NCBI GenBank assembly: GCA_023864145.1
Contig: JAIVER010000032.1
Coordinates: 1-9,774, forward strand
DNA length: 9,774 nt
From: Thiohalomonas sp.
Lineage (GTDB): Bacteria > Pseudomonadota > Gammaproteobacteria > GRL18
Direction: 5' to 3'
Positions 1-7,400 of this stretch are shown piece after piece; position 1 is the first letter of the stretch, and each line of letters begins with the position of its first letter. Under the pieces are notes generated by a model. It did not search any database. It worked only from the letters and a program-made list of their open reading frames with translations, and had not been told where the DNA came from. Made by a program: the position numbers and the translations under genes.

Positions 1-74
1 TCATGGGCTGTGAGAGTAATTTGCGTCATTGGATAATTTTGATCTTCTTCTCTATGAAAATCAAGCATTTTCAT
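1..74 (-). CDS. Possible 5' end of an unrecognised gene, cut by the window edge
   Basis: A minus-strand frame opens at ATG 72-74 (a second in-frame ATG is at 66-68, a third at 27-29) and stays open to the window edge. From the first ATG it reads MKMLDFHREED, and from the third MTQITLTAH. Only about 24 codons are visible, too few to name a family. No good Shine-Dalgarno sequence precedes the first two ATGs. A purine-rich run (about 45-52) lies upstream of the third, but rather far away. A TATACT hexamer (minus strand, 83-88) could be a -10 element that would start transcription near 76. In that case ATG 27-29 would have a leader of about 47 nt beginning with the hairpin at 52-76. The gene would follow darP on the same strand after a 133-bp gap. 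It may be a chance open frame. Confidence 0.3.
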   Translation of the reverse strand, partial: MKMLDFHREEDQNYPMTQITLTAH

Positions 75-76
75 AG
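52..76. repeat. Perfect 10-bp inverted repeat (hairpin) at a candidate gene start
   Basis: CTATGAAAAT (52-61) and ATTTTCATAG (67-76) are exact reverse complements around the 5-nt spacer CAAGC. There is no T-run on either side, so it is not an intrinsic terminator. On the minus strand the stem contains the ATG at 72-74, and the ATG at 66-68 falls at the loop junction. It could be an operator, an mRNA 5' hairpin or a chance palindrome. The repeat itself is plain in the sequence; its role is not. Confidence 0.6.
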
Positions 77-190
77 GTCATGAGTATAGAAGAGAATTCT
101 CAAATAGAGATTAATAATTGCTATTGATGGTAATGTCTGTAGCAAGGCTGGAGCACAAGGCTATGTAATAGTGTTGGTACTGGTTGGTGC

Positions 191-206
191 AGTATTGGAA
201 AATACT
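191..206 (-). repeat. Small hairpin immediately after the darP stop codon
   Basis: AGTATT (191-196) and AATACT (201-206) pair around a 4-nt loop. The hairpin starts one base after the darP TGA (208-210). The stem is only 6 bp, A/T-rich and has no U-tract after it, so it is a poor terminator. It may be a minor 3'-end structure. The rest of 77-190 holds nothing I can assign apart from a GTTGGT motif that occurs twice (173-178 and 183-188). Confidence 0.35.
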
Positions 207-207
207 C

Positions 208-777
208 TCAGTCTCCATGCTCTGCAATCACTTCTTTCAGATATTTAAATAACTGCCGGGCACTTTTAGGCAGTTTATTTTGTTCAGCCTCTTTTTTTGC
301 ATTTCGCAGCAGTTGTCTTAGTCTGCTTCGCTCCAGATCCGGATACTCAGTCAATAACTCATGAATTGCTGAATCACCTTCAACAAGCAGACGATCAGGC
401 CATTTTTCCAGTTTATGAAAGTGAGCATTGCCTTCTTCTATGGTGTGTTGATATCGCTCAAGCTGAAAACGAATGTCATCGGCATCAGTATAACGCATGA
501 GCTTAGCAATGAGTTGTACTTGACGGCGATGACCACTATGCCTCTTTATTGTTTGAGCCAGAAGTATGGCATCTAGCAATTTTTCATCCAGGTCAAACTT
601 TTCCAGGGTATTTTTTGACAACGCCAGTAATTTCAGCCCTAGTTTTTGTAGTGCTTCTACATCGCGCTTTGCTTGAGATTTACTGATATAATGTTGATCA
701 GCTTCGGCCATAGCGTCTTGTTCTAATTTGTGCCTGGCTTTGCCCCAGGCCTTATAAGGTGAATTTTTCGCTACCAT
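208..777 (-). CDS. darP: Dual-action ribosomal maturation protein DarP (YjgA, DUF615 family)
   Basis: This 189-residue, highly charged helical protein matches the DarP/YjgA family along its full length (the E. coli protein is about 183 residues). Diagnostic stretches are SKSQAKRD (32-39), followed by a KLG and a KN..L segment, then HRRQVQLIAKLMR (83-95), FHKLEKW.DRL (120-130) and LRQLLRNAKKE (153-163). In this family the variable N-terminus ends at the SKS.(A/I)KRD motif, as here. DarP is known to associate with late 50S precursors and to help assemble the peptidyl-transferase region. No signal peptide or membrane segment is visible, so it should be cytosolic. The ATG at 777 sits in a 10-bp tandem duplication that gives an out-of-frame ATG 10 bases upstream, and no strong Shine-Dalgarno sequence is visible. 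An internal ATG (Met23, 709-711) is an alternative start that would keep the whole conserved domain. Confidence 0.95.
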   Translation of the reverse strand: MVAKNSPYKAWGKARHKLEQDAMAEADQHYISKSQAKRDVEALQKLGLKLLALSKNTLEKFDLDEKLLDAILLAQTIKRHSGHRRQVQLIAKLMRYTDADDIRFQLERYQHTIEEGNAHFHKLEKWPDRLLVEGDSAIHELLTEYPDLERSRLRQLLRNAKKEAEQNKLPKSARQLFKYLKEVIAEHGD

Positions 778-789
778 TTGCTACCATTT
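770..789. repeat. 10-bp tandem duplication spanning the darP start codon
   Basis: GCTACCATTT is present twice in a row (770-779 and 780-789). Read on the minus strand this gives AAATGGTAGC twice, and so two ATGs 10 bases apart. The downstream one (777) opens darP. The upstream one (787) opens an 11-codon frame, MVANGSEKFTL, which ends at TAA 752-754 inside darP. The duplication is exact. An effect on translation is inference. Confidence 0.7.
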
Positions 790-820
790 TTTAAATTATA
801 TTTTTGTGGATAAAAATAGA
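778..820. promoter_or_regulatory. Short divergent intergenic region between darP and the Lon-like protease gene
   Basis: Only 43 bp separate the two divergent start codons, so promoters for both genes must overlap here or lie inside the opposite gene. The segment is very A/T-rich. TATATT at 797-802 is a possible plus-strand -10 hexamer, but I see no convincing -35 at 16-18 bp. The assignment rests on gene layout more than on motif quality. Confidence 0.3.
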
Positions 821-3343
821 ATGAGTCATACCCATAATACTCCGTCACATTATGCTTTGTCTCTGGAACAACTCTATAAAAAATGTGACCTGAGTGATCT
901 AGATTTTAACACAACTGCTGACTTACCGGAATTAGAAGAAATTATCGGTCAGGATAGAGCACTAAGTGCGATTGATTTTGGTATGGGAATGGATCACAAG
1001 GGCTACAACTTATTTATATTAGGTTCTGAGGGGATTGGTAAAACCGCACTGATTAAGAAATTATTAAAAAAGCATTATGTGAATCAGAAGAAAACCTTTG
1101 ACTGGTGCTATGTCAATAACTTTGAATACCCACAGCATCCACGATTTTTACGTCTGCCGGTAGATACAGCAAAATCCTTAAGTGAAACCATGGAAAAGCT
1201 GGTTAAGTTGATTTCAACTCTGATCACTGCTGCTTTTCAAAGTGATGAGTATGCTGCACAGGTTTCAGCCATAGAAAAGGATATTAATGAGCGAGGAGAC
1301 AAGGCGCTGAGTGAACTGATTGAAGAAGCCAACAATAATCAGGTGGCAGTGATTCGTACTCCCAGCGGTTATACGCTCTCAGCCATAGTTGATGGTGAAA
1401 TTAGTAATCTTGACAGTTTTAAAAAGTTGGATAAGGATGTCCAGAAAGATTTCAATGAACGTATTGATTCGTTTCAGGAGAAGCTTCAGGATACTCTGGC
1501 GAAAGTACCCGTCTGGGAGCAGGAAGGCAAAGAAGAACTGGATGCTTTAGATAAAGATATTGTTACCCAGCTGGTTGATTCAGCAATGGAAGGTTTGTTT
1601 AAGGAATATCATGATCTTGAGCAGGTCATTAATTATCTGTCAGATGTGAAGGATGATATTATTAATCATCTGGATGAATTTTATGAAGAAGATATTCATT
1701 CAAAAGAACATGGTCAGAAACGTAAGCACATTAGTAAAACGGCTAGTTTTCACCGCTATCTGGTGAATGTCCTGGTGGATAATTCAGAATCGGATGATAT
1801 GCCGATCATTTTTGAAGATAATCCCACCTATTCAAACTTAATTGGTCGAATTGAACATCTTGCCTATTATAACCCTCGAGAAGGGGAGCAAAATAAAACG
1901 GATAATGCCTTAGGTTTAGGTAATCTGCTCACCGCGTTTACCTTAATCAAACCAGGTTCATTACATAGGGCAAATGATGGTTATCTGCTCATTGATGCAG
2001 AGAAAATCCTGGCCAATCCCTATGCCTGGGAAGGTTTAAAGCGTGCTTTAAAATCATCAAATATCACCATTGAACCTTTGGATGAACTGCATAGCTTTTC
2101 CAGGAATCTGACACTTGAGCCTGATCCCATTCCATTAAAAATCAAAATCGTTTTAATTGGTGATCGGCATATTTATCATCTGCTTAAAGAAAATGATTCC
2201 GAGTTTAATAAATTATTTAAAGTGAATGTTGATTTCTCTGAGAAAATGAATCGCAGTGAGAAAATGACTCATAAATATGTTCGCTTAATTGCTGACTTAC
2301 AGCGTCAGGAAAAAGTACAGCCCATTGAACGCTCAGCCCTTGAACGTATTATTGAACATAGTTCAAGATTAGTCGATCATGGCGAAAAAATTTCCCTGCA
2401 CATGGGGGATTTAAGAGATTTAATTTTAGAGGCTGATTTTTATCACCGCCAGGGTGAAGTCAATCAAGAAAAAAAAACAGAGGGTGCAAGCAACAGTATA
2501 AACCTTGAGGATGTAAACTCCGCCATCAAGGCTCGTATTTATCGAATGGATCAATATCGTGACAGTCTTTATGAAGAAATTATAAAAGGTACGGTCCTTA
2601 TTGATACCTCCGATAAAAAAGTTGGACAGGTCAATGCCTTATCCGTACTGCAAATTGGAGAATTTGCCTTTGGACAACCATCTCGAATTACTGCTACGGT
2701 AAGGGTGGGTGATGGTCATATTGTTGATATTGAACGTGAAGTGGATTTAGGCGGTGATATTCATAGTAAGGGGGTGATGATTTTAACCTCCTACCTGGGA
2801 GATCACTACGCGAAAACACGCTTACTTTCTTTAGATGCCAATCTGACGTTTGAGCAGTCCTATGGTCAGGTTGATGGTGATAGTGCCTCGGTTGCAGAAC
2901 TATGCGCCTTGTTGTCAGCGGTCTCAGAAATTCCAGTTAAACAATGTATGGCATTAACGGGTTCAGTCAACCAATTAGGTGAAGTTCAGGCAATTGGCGG
3001 CGTAAATGAAAAAATTGAAGGTTTTTTTGATATCTGCAATTTTCGGGGGCTAACGGGTAAGCAGGGAGTTATTATTCCTAAAAGCAATGTGGTTAATCTT
3101 ATGCTTAAAAAAGAACTCCGCAAAGCGGTAGAAAATCATCAGTTCACTATTTACTGCATTGAACATGTTGATGATGCCTTAAGTCTGCTCATGGGAATGG
3201 AAGCGGGTAAGCTTAATGAGCAGGGGCAATATCTGGAGAATACCATTAATTATAAAATTCAGGCTAATCTGGAGCGGTATTCATCACTGAAACATACTGA
3301 ACAGCATAAGTATGATAAAGATTCTGATAGTGCAGAGAGTTGA
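821..3343 (+). CDS. Lon-like ATP-dependent protease (AAA_32 ATPase plus Lon S16 peptidase domain)
   Basis: This is an 840-residue two-domain protein of the Lon-related family that lacks the classical Lon N-terminal substrate domain. The Walker A motif GSEGIGKT is at 68-75. The Walker B segment GYLLIDAEKIL, with D392 and E394, lies in the family signature KPGSLHRANDGYLLIDA. The roughly 310 residues between them form a charged, probably helical/coiled-coil insertion typical of the family. The peptidase domain covers about 585-790. Its catalytic serine is S688 in DGDSAS and its lysine is K731 in GGVNEKIEG. Their 43-residue spacing equals that of E. coli Lon (S679/K722), so proteolytic activity is expected. 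It should act in the cytosol; substrates are unknown. I chose ATG 821, which has a weak GGA about 10 bases upstream. An in-frame GTG at 806 would add five residues but has no ribosome-binding site. The NYN gene follows after 54 bp without a terminator, which suggests an operon. Confidence 0.92.
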   Translation: MSHTHNTPSHYALSLEQLYKKCDLSDLDFNTTADLPELEEIIGQDRALSAIDFGMGMDHKGYNLFILGSEGIGKTALIKKLLKKHYVNQKKTFDWCYVNNFEYPQHPRFLRLPVDTAKSLSETMEKLVKLISTLITAAFQSDEYAAQVSAIEKDINERGDKALSELIEEANNNQVAVIRTPSGYTLSAIVDGEISNLDSFKKLDKDVQKDFNERIDSFQEKLQDTLAKVPVWEQEGKEELDALDKDIVTQLVDSAMEGLFKEYHDLEQVINYLSDVKDDIINHLDEFYEEDIHSKEHGQKRKHISKTASFHRYLVNVLVDNSESDDMPIIFEDNPTYSNLIGRIEHLAYYNPREGEQNKTDNALGLGNLLTAFTLIKPGSLHRANDGYLLIDAEKILANPYAWEGLKRALKSSNITIEPLDELHSFSRNLTLEPDPIPLKIKIVLIGDRHIYHLLKENDSEFNKLFKVNVDFSEKMNRSEKMTHKYVRLIADLQRQEKVQPIERSALERIIEHSSRLVDHGEKISLHMGDLRDLILEADFYHRQGEVNQEKKTEGASNSINLEDVNSAIKARIYRMDQYRDSLYEEIIKGTVLIDTSDKKVGQVNALSVLQIGEFAFGQPSRITATVRVGDGHIVDIEREVDLGGDIHSKGVMILTSYLGDHYAKTRLLSLDANLTFEQSYGQVDGDSASVAELCALLSAVSEIPVKQCMALTGSVNQLGEVQAIGGVNEKIEGFFDICNFRGLTGKQGVIIPKSNVVNLMLKKELRKAVENHQFTIYCIEHVDDALSLLMGMEAGKLNEQGQYLENTINYKIQANLERYSSLKHTEQHKYDKDSDSAES

Positions 3344-3397
3344 AATCCATAGCAGTAGAAACCAGAGTCATTATAAAGATAGCAGGCTTATAATAAA

Positions 3398-3880
3398 GTG
3401 AAAAAAGTATCACTATTTGTTGATGTACAAAATATTTATTACACCACCAGAGATGCTTATCAGTGTCACTTTGACTATAATGCCTTTTGGGCGATGGCAA
3501 CTAAAGGAAGGGAAGTGGTTAATGCTTATGCCTACGCAATTCATCGCGGCAGTGAGAAACAGGTACAGTTTCAAAACATTCTGCGCGGTATTGGTTTTGA
3601 AGTGAACTTAAAACCCTATATTCAGCGTAGTGACGGCTCGGCAAAAGGCGATTGGGATGTTGGCATTACTTTAGATGTGATTGAGTGTGCAGCACAATCA
3701 GATATTATTGTCTTAGCCTCAGGTGATGGTGATTTTGCGATGTTGCTGGATAGAGCAAGTGACAGGTATAACGTGGAAACGGAAGTTTATAGTGTATCCA
3801 CTTTAACAGCGACTTCCTTAATACAATCTTCAGACAAATATATACCTATAGAAGAATCGTTATTGCTAAGATCTTCATAA
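3398..3880 (+). CDS. NYN domain protein (LabA/DUF88 family), putative metal-dependent RNase
   Basis: This 160-residue protein is essentially a single NYN (PIN-like) domain. The acidic residues expected at the metal site are present: D9 in LFVDVQNIYY, D85 and D87 in KGDWDVGITLD, and D110 and D112 in ASGDGDFAML. NYN domains are related to PIN and FLAP nucleases, and several family members cleave RNA, so ribonuclease activity is likely but not shown. The start is GTG 3398. It gives the standard family N-terminus MKKVSLFVDVQN, and an AGG (3384-3386) lies 11 bases upstream. The gene ends in two consecutive stop codons (TAATAA). It follows the Lon-like protease gene by 54 bp on the same strand and is probably co-transcribed. 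No signal peptide or membrane segment is visible. The cellular target is unknown. Confidence 0.88.
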   Translation: MKKVSLFVDVQNIYYTTRDAYQCHFDYNAFWAMATKGREVVNAYAYAIHRGSEKQVQFQNILRGIGFEVNLKPYIQRSDGSAKGDWDVGITLDVIECAAQSDIIVLASGDGDFAMLLDRASDRYNVETEVYSVSTLTATSLIQSSDKYIPIEESLLLRSS

Positions 3881-3937
3881 TAAATTTTTCAGCAGATTTA
3901 TTAATATTCAAAACAGGCTTAAAAAAGCAGCTTAAAC

Positions 3938-3974
3938 AAAAAAACCTTAGAAACAATTAAGTTATCTAAGGTTT
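3938..3974 (-). terminator. Rho-independent terminator of the cold-shock gene
   Basis: AAACCTTAGA (3942-3951) pairs perfectly with TCTAAGGTTT (3965-3974), and the stem can extend inward through AAC/GTT. On the minus strand the hairpin leads straight into a seven-base U-run (A-run 3938-3944 on the plus strand). It lies about 30 bases after the stop of the cold-shock gene. There is no T-run on the plus-strand side, so it should terminate the minus-strand transcript only. The stretch 3881-3937 holds only a weak A/T-only inverted repeat (3878-3885/3896-3903). Confidence 0.85.
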
Positions 3975-4005
3975 CTATAGCTTAACAATGTTACTTGTAA
4001 AGAGC

Positions 4006-4209
4006 TTACTGCGGTTGAACTTGAACTGCTTGAGGGCCTTTAGGGCTCTGCTCTATTTCAAAGTTAACACTTTGACCTTCATTAAGGGTCTTAAAGCCTT
4101 CGCCAACGATTGCGCGGAAATGAACAAAAACATCATCACCACCATCATCAGGTTTGATAAAGCCGAAGCCTTTAGATTCGTTAAACCATTTTACTGTACC
4201 AGTACTCAT
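4006..4209 (-). CDS. CspA-family cold-shock protein (RNA/ssDNA-binding)
   Basis: This 67-residue protein is a complete single cold-shock domain. RNP1 is KGFGFI (13-18) and RNP2 is VFVHF (27-31). The nucleic-acid-stacking aromatics W8, F9, F15, F17, F28, H30 and F31 are all present, and the C-terminal stretch contains the usual KGPQA. Such proteins bind single-stranded RNA or DNA in the cytosol, melt RNA secondary structure and can act as antiterminators. Which paralogue it is, and whether it is cold-induced, cannot be read from the protein. The ATG at 4209 has AGGA 10 bases upstream (4220-4223). The gene stands alone, with its own promoter-like sequence and long leader upstream and a strong terminator downstream. 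It converges on the NYN gene. Confidence 0.95.
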   Translation of the reverse strand: MSTGTVKWFNESKGFGFIKPDDGGDDVFVHFRAIVGEGFKTLNEGQSVNFEIEQSPKGPQAVQVQPQ

Positions 4210-4330
4210 TTTATATAAATCCTAAAACTAAATTATAAATATTACATTGTGCTTATTAATGCGATGAGAATTCAGAGATATGATAAAATGCTTTAAAAAT
4301 CTAAGAATGCCACCTAGAGCCAATGTGGAC
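4210..4330 (-). promoter_or_regulatory. Predicted long 5' leader of the cold-shock mRNA
   Basis: If transcription starts near 4330, the untranslated leader is about 120 nt, comparable with the long structured leaders of cold-shock mRNAs that act as temperature-sensitive folds in E. coli. The leader is A/U-rich with a weak CCAC/GTGG pairing near its 5' end (4310-4313/4325-4328). I do not see a clear match to the E. coli cold-box. The length depends on the promoter call. The remaining gap, 4366-4467, is plain A/T-rich sequence with no clear terminator for tamB. Confidence 0.35.
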
Positions 4331-4336
4331 AGGCTG

Positions 4337-4365
4337 ACTATAACATATTTTTCTAAAAAAACCAA
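4337..4365 (-). promoter_or_regulatory. Candidate extended -10 promoter for the cold-shock gene
   Basis: On the minus strand TGTTATAGT (4337-4345) is an extended -10 (TGnTATAAT with one mismatch). It is preceded at a 17-bp spacing by TTGGTT (4360-4365), a 3-of-6 match to a -35. A tract of about 70 bp rich in A/T (4366-4435) sits further upstream and could act as an UP element. Transcription would start near 4330. Extended -10 plus UP element is also the known layout of E. coli cspA. There is no experimental evidence. Confidence 0.5.
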
Positions 4366-4467
4366 AGATATTTTGTAAAAAAACAATAAATAGTAAATAA
4401 TTCTATTTTAAAGCTAAAAAAACGGTGATAAATTGAACTTTGAGTAAATAATGAGCAGCTTATTAAA

Positions 4468-7400
4468 TTATTCTACTTCAAAGGTATATACAATGCTGCC
4501 TGCATTTTTTGAAGTGCTGCTGGTACCTTCGAGCTGAATTTTATCAGTGAGCTTGTATCGGGTGACAAACTCACTACCTTCATCACCCATCCCTGCATTG
4601 ACACCGACACTTAATCCTTTACTGACTTTATGTCCGGCATAAATTTTTGCCTTATCCAGATTATCGACTTTTTGGCCTGTTAACATCATGGAGATAATAT
4701 CTTTAGTCTCTAAACTGGAATTATCTGAAAATGTGCTTATGTTGGGCTTTTTGGCTGAGCCTGATACCTTGATACCAACTTGAATATCTGACACTTTACG
4801 TGAAGCTGTTAACTTTAGCCCTGGATTATCAAGATAACCCCCGGCATAAAAAATACTGCCTTTATCAATGGTGAGATCCTGGCCATAGGCACGAAATGTT
4901 CCATTGATTAAATGTAATTCGCCATTGCCGGTCATCAATTGTTTTGCTTTTTGTTTGATTGTGAGTTCACCCCTAAGACTGGCATTAAGGCCAAACGCAT
5001 CCAGCTGGACCTTATTGCCAAGTGTCAGAGTAATATCAAGCTCCAGATTAGTTGGTGGTTCTTTTTCGCTTCCCAGTATTTCGACATCACCTGAAATGCT
5101 GATGCTGTCTTCGGGTATTTCAGCAGGTGTAATTGCTGCTTCAGGAACCAATATATCACCTGTTATATGCATTAATCCCTTTTGCTGACTAAACTGAATA
5201 TCAGGTGATAAAATCACATAGGCATCGGGTGTGTTGATTGCCAGGAAATTGCCACCTTTTAAATTAAAATTAAAATTAACAGGCCATCCCTGTTCAGCAT
5301 TTAGACTAAGTAATCCATCAACTTCTAGCTGACCATTGCCTGAACGCAGACTTCCTTGCAAAGCAAGTTCCTGACCTGCATTCTTCTCCGTTAAGTTAAT
5401 GTTAATATCCTCGATGCGTATACCAATATCACGAATACTGAGGTAATCTGCGATAAAATTTGCCTGTCCGGTAATCCTGGGTGTCCCTACTTGACCGCCT
5501 AGCTGTAGTTTAGCCAATAGCTGGCCATCAATATCAGTGATCTGAGGGGCTAAAAGAGTTAGTATCTTTAAGTCATTTATTGCAAGGTCTATATTGCCGT
5601 TGATGGCTGCTGTGAGTGGTTCTTCTTCTATTTCTATGCGGGGGATAGTTAAATTTCCCTTAACAATATGTGGTCCCATTTCAAGATGCCCGTTAGCTGC
5701 CAATTGTTGACTATTATAAATTGCTTCTAATAATCCATTTTTGTGACTTAATGTTATGGTCTGTTGTGCCATAGCCTGATATCTTAACTCGCCCGGTTGT
5801 ATTTCTACTTTAATCTGTGCCTGTAATTGTGGTGCTAAATTGATATTTGCTGTGATATCTAATGCACCGCTAAAGCGGGTGACTTCGTCAGGGAGGTAAG
5901 ATTGAAAATGTTGAAAAGACAGATTATCCAGAGATAATTGTGCCTTGCCATGCTCTGGCTGCCAGTCAATTTGAGCACATAATGTTGAAACGTTCTTTTG
6001 TAAAGAGCTTTGTAAACATAAAGGGGATAGTAATACCTTTTTTGTTCCGGCTAATAATTTTGTGCTTTTGATTTGTATCCATTTACCTGTTTTTTTGCTG
6101 TTAACGGCAGAGTGTTTAATCTGGCCGTTCCAGATTAATTGTTCTGTGTCTAATCCACCTTGTGCAGCAAGAGTTAAAATGGCCAGTTCATGTTGAGCAT
6201 TTATTGTCATATTATGATTTTGTAACGGGCCTTTTAAAGTGAGTTTTAAATCTTCCAGGTGTTGTGCATCAAGTTCAAGATGCTGTACGTTAAAATTAAT
6301 GTCTGACGGTTTGCTTGGATTACTGTCTAACACACCGATTAAATCAGCACTTTTGAGGTGTATGTTTTCATAGACTATATTACTTAAATGCAGTGCGGCA
6401 TCTAAAACAGGCTGTTGTGTTGTGCCTTTAAGGCTTCCCTTACCGTTAATGCTGCCTTGTGCCTGAGGTAAAATATCAGAGAGCTGTTTGATTGTTAGCG
6501 CCCAGTCTAAATTATTTTGTTCTGCAAGCGTGCCATTTATTTTAAGGTTGGCCTCGCCACTGGATAAGTTTAGCTGTTTAATTGCGATAAGCGTATTATC
6601 AATGTCAAAATGTCCCTCACCTGCGATTGCTTTTTGTTTTAGTTGAACGGTAATTTTATTTAGTTGAATAGTTGCCCTATAGTCTTCGTCAGATAATTGG
6701 CCGCTGGTCTGTAAATTAATATCTAATGAACCCGGCCAGTCTTTTTGAAAAATTTCAGGGTTAAATTTTGTCGTTAGTAATGTGGCCTGCCATTTTATGC
6801 CATCATGCCAGCTGACAATACCATCAATCTCCAGGTTATTGAGCTTATTTAAGGAAGAGTGATCAGTGTTTGTTTTGATGACTATGTTTGCCTGGTTTAA
6901 ATCGCCCTTGATGGAGATCTGAGTGTCCAGATAGTGTTTATTGTCAGGAATTAATAATGCCAGAGGTAATTGATTGATCTGTATATCAGCATTCCAGTTT
7001 ATGTTATCCAATAAGTGAAGAATTTCTGCATTTATTGATGCATCTAATAAGCCGCTGCTGTGTTGCATGACTTGTAGTTTCATTAAATCACCCTTGATTT
7101 CACCTGTCAAAGTTAAATCAGCTTGCTCAGGTATATGAAGTGTTATTTCTGAGTGTAAACTGAGAGGGTAGTTTTTGAGCAATCTTGCTGAACCGTGAAT
7201 ACTTGCCTTAGCTTCAGGCATCATCAGGTTGAGTTGATGCAGTTTGAGCTGGTTGTTAATAAGCTCTGCTTTAAGTTGCAGGGTTTCAATTGATATTGCC
7301 TCGCTGTCTGAAACTGAGGCAGGATCTCGGATAAAAGTGATGTCCGTCAGCTGCAGTTGTTTAAGAAAAACAGGAACTGGCAAGTTGATCTCAGGTAATT

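Noticed and set aside
92..101. GAGAATTCTC palindrome
   Set aside because: A 10-bp palindrome in A/T-rich DNA can easily occur by chance, and nothing else marks it as a binding site.
297..500. Plus-strand open frame inside darP, 67 codons
   Set aside because: It is antisense to the conserved core of DarP with no recognisable family.
3264..3500. Minus-strand open frame over the protease/NYN junction, 78 codons
   Set aside because: It overlaps two well-supported plus-strand genes, has no recognisable motif and no ribosome-binding site.
3988..4218. Plus-strand open frame opposite the cold-shock gene, 76 codons
   Set aside because: It is the antisense shadow of a complete cold-shock domain, and its protein is low in motif content.
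4414..4468. Possible intrinsic terminator for tamB at the T-run on the minus strand (A-run 4416-4422)
   Set aside because: No stable stem precedes the T-run, and the GAGTAAATAATGAG stretch nearby is close to a mirror repeat that cannot fold as a hairpin.
4904..5188. Plus-strand open frame inside tamB, 94 codons
   Set aside because: It is antisense to the conserved TamB C-terminal domain with no sign of coding selection.
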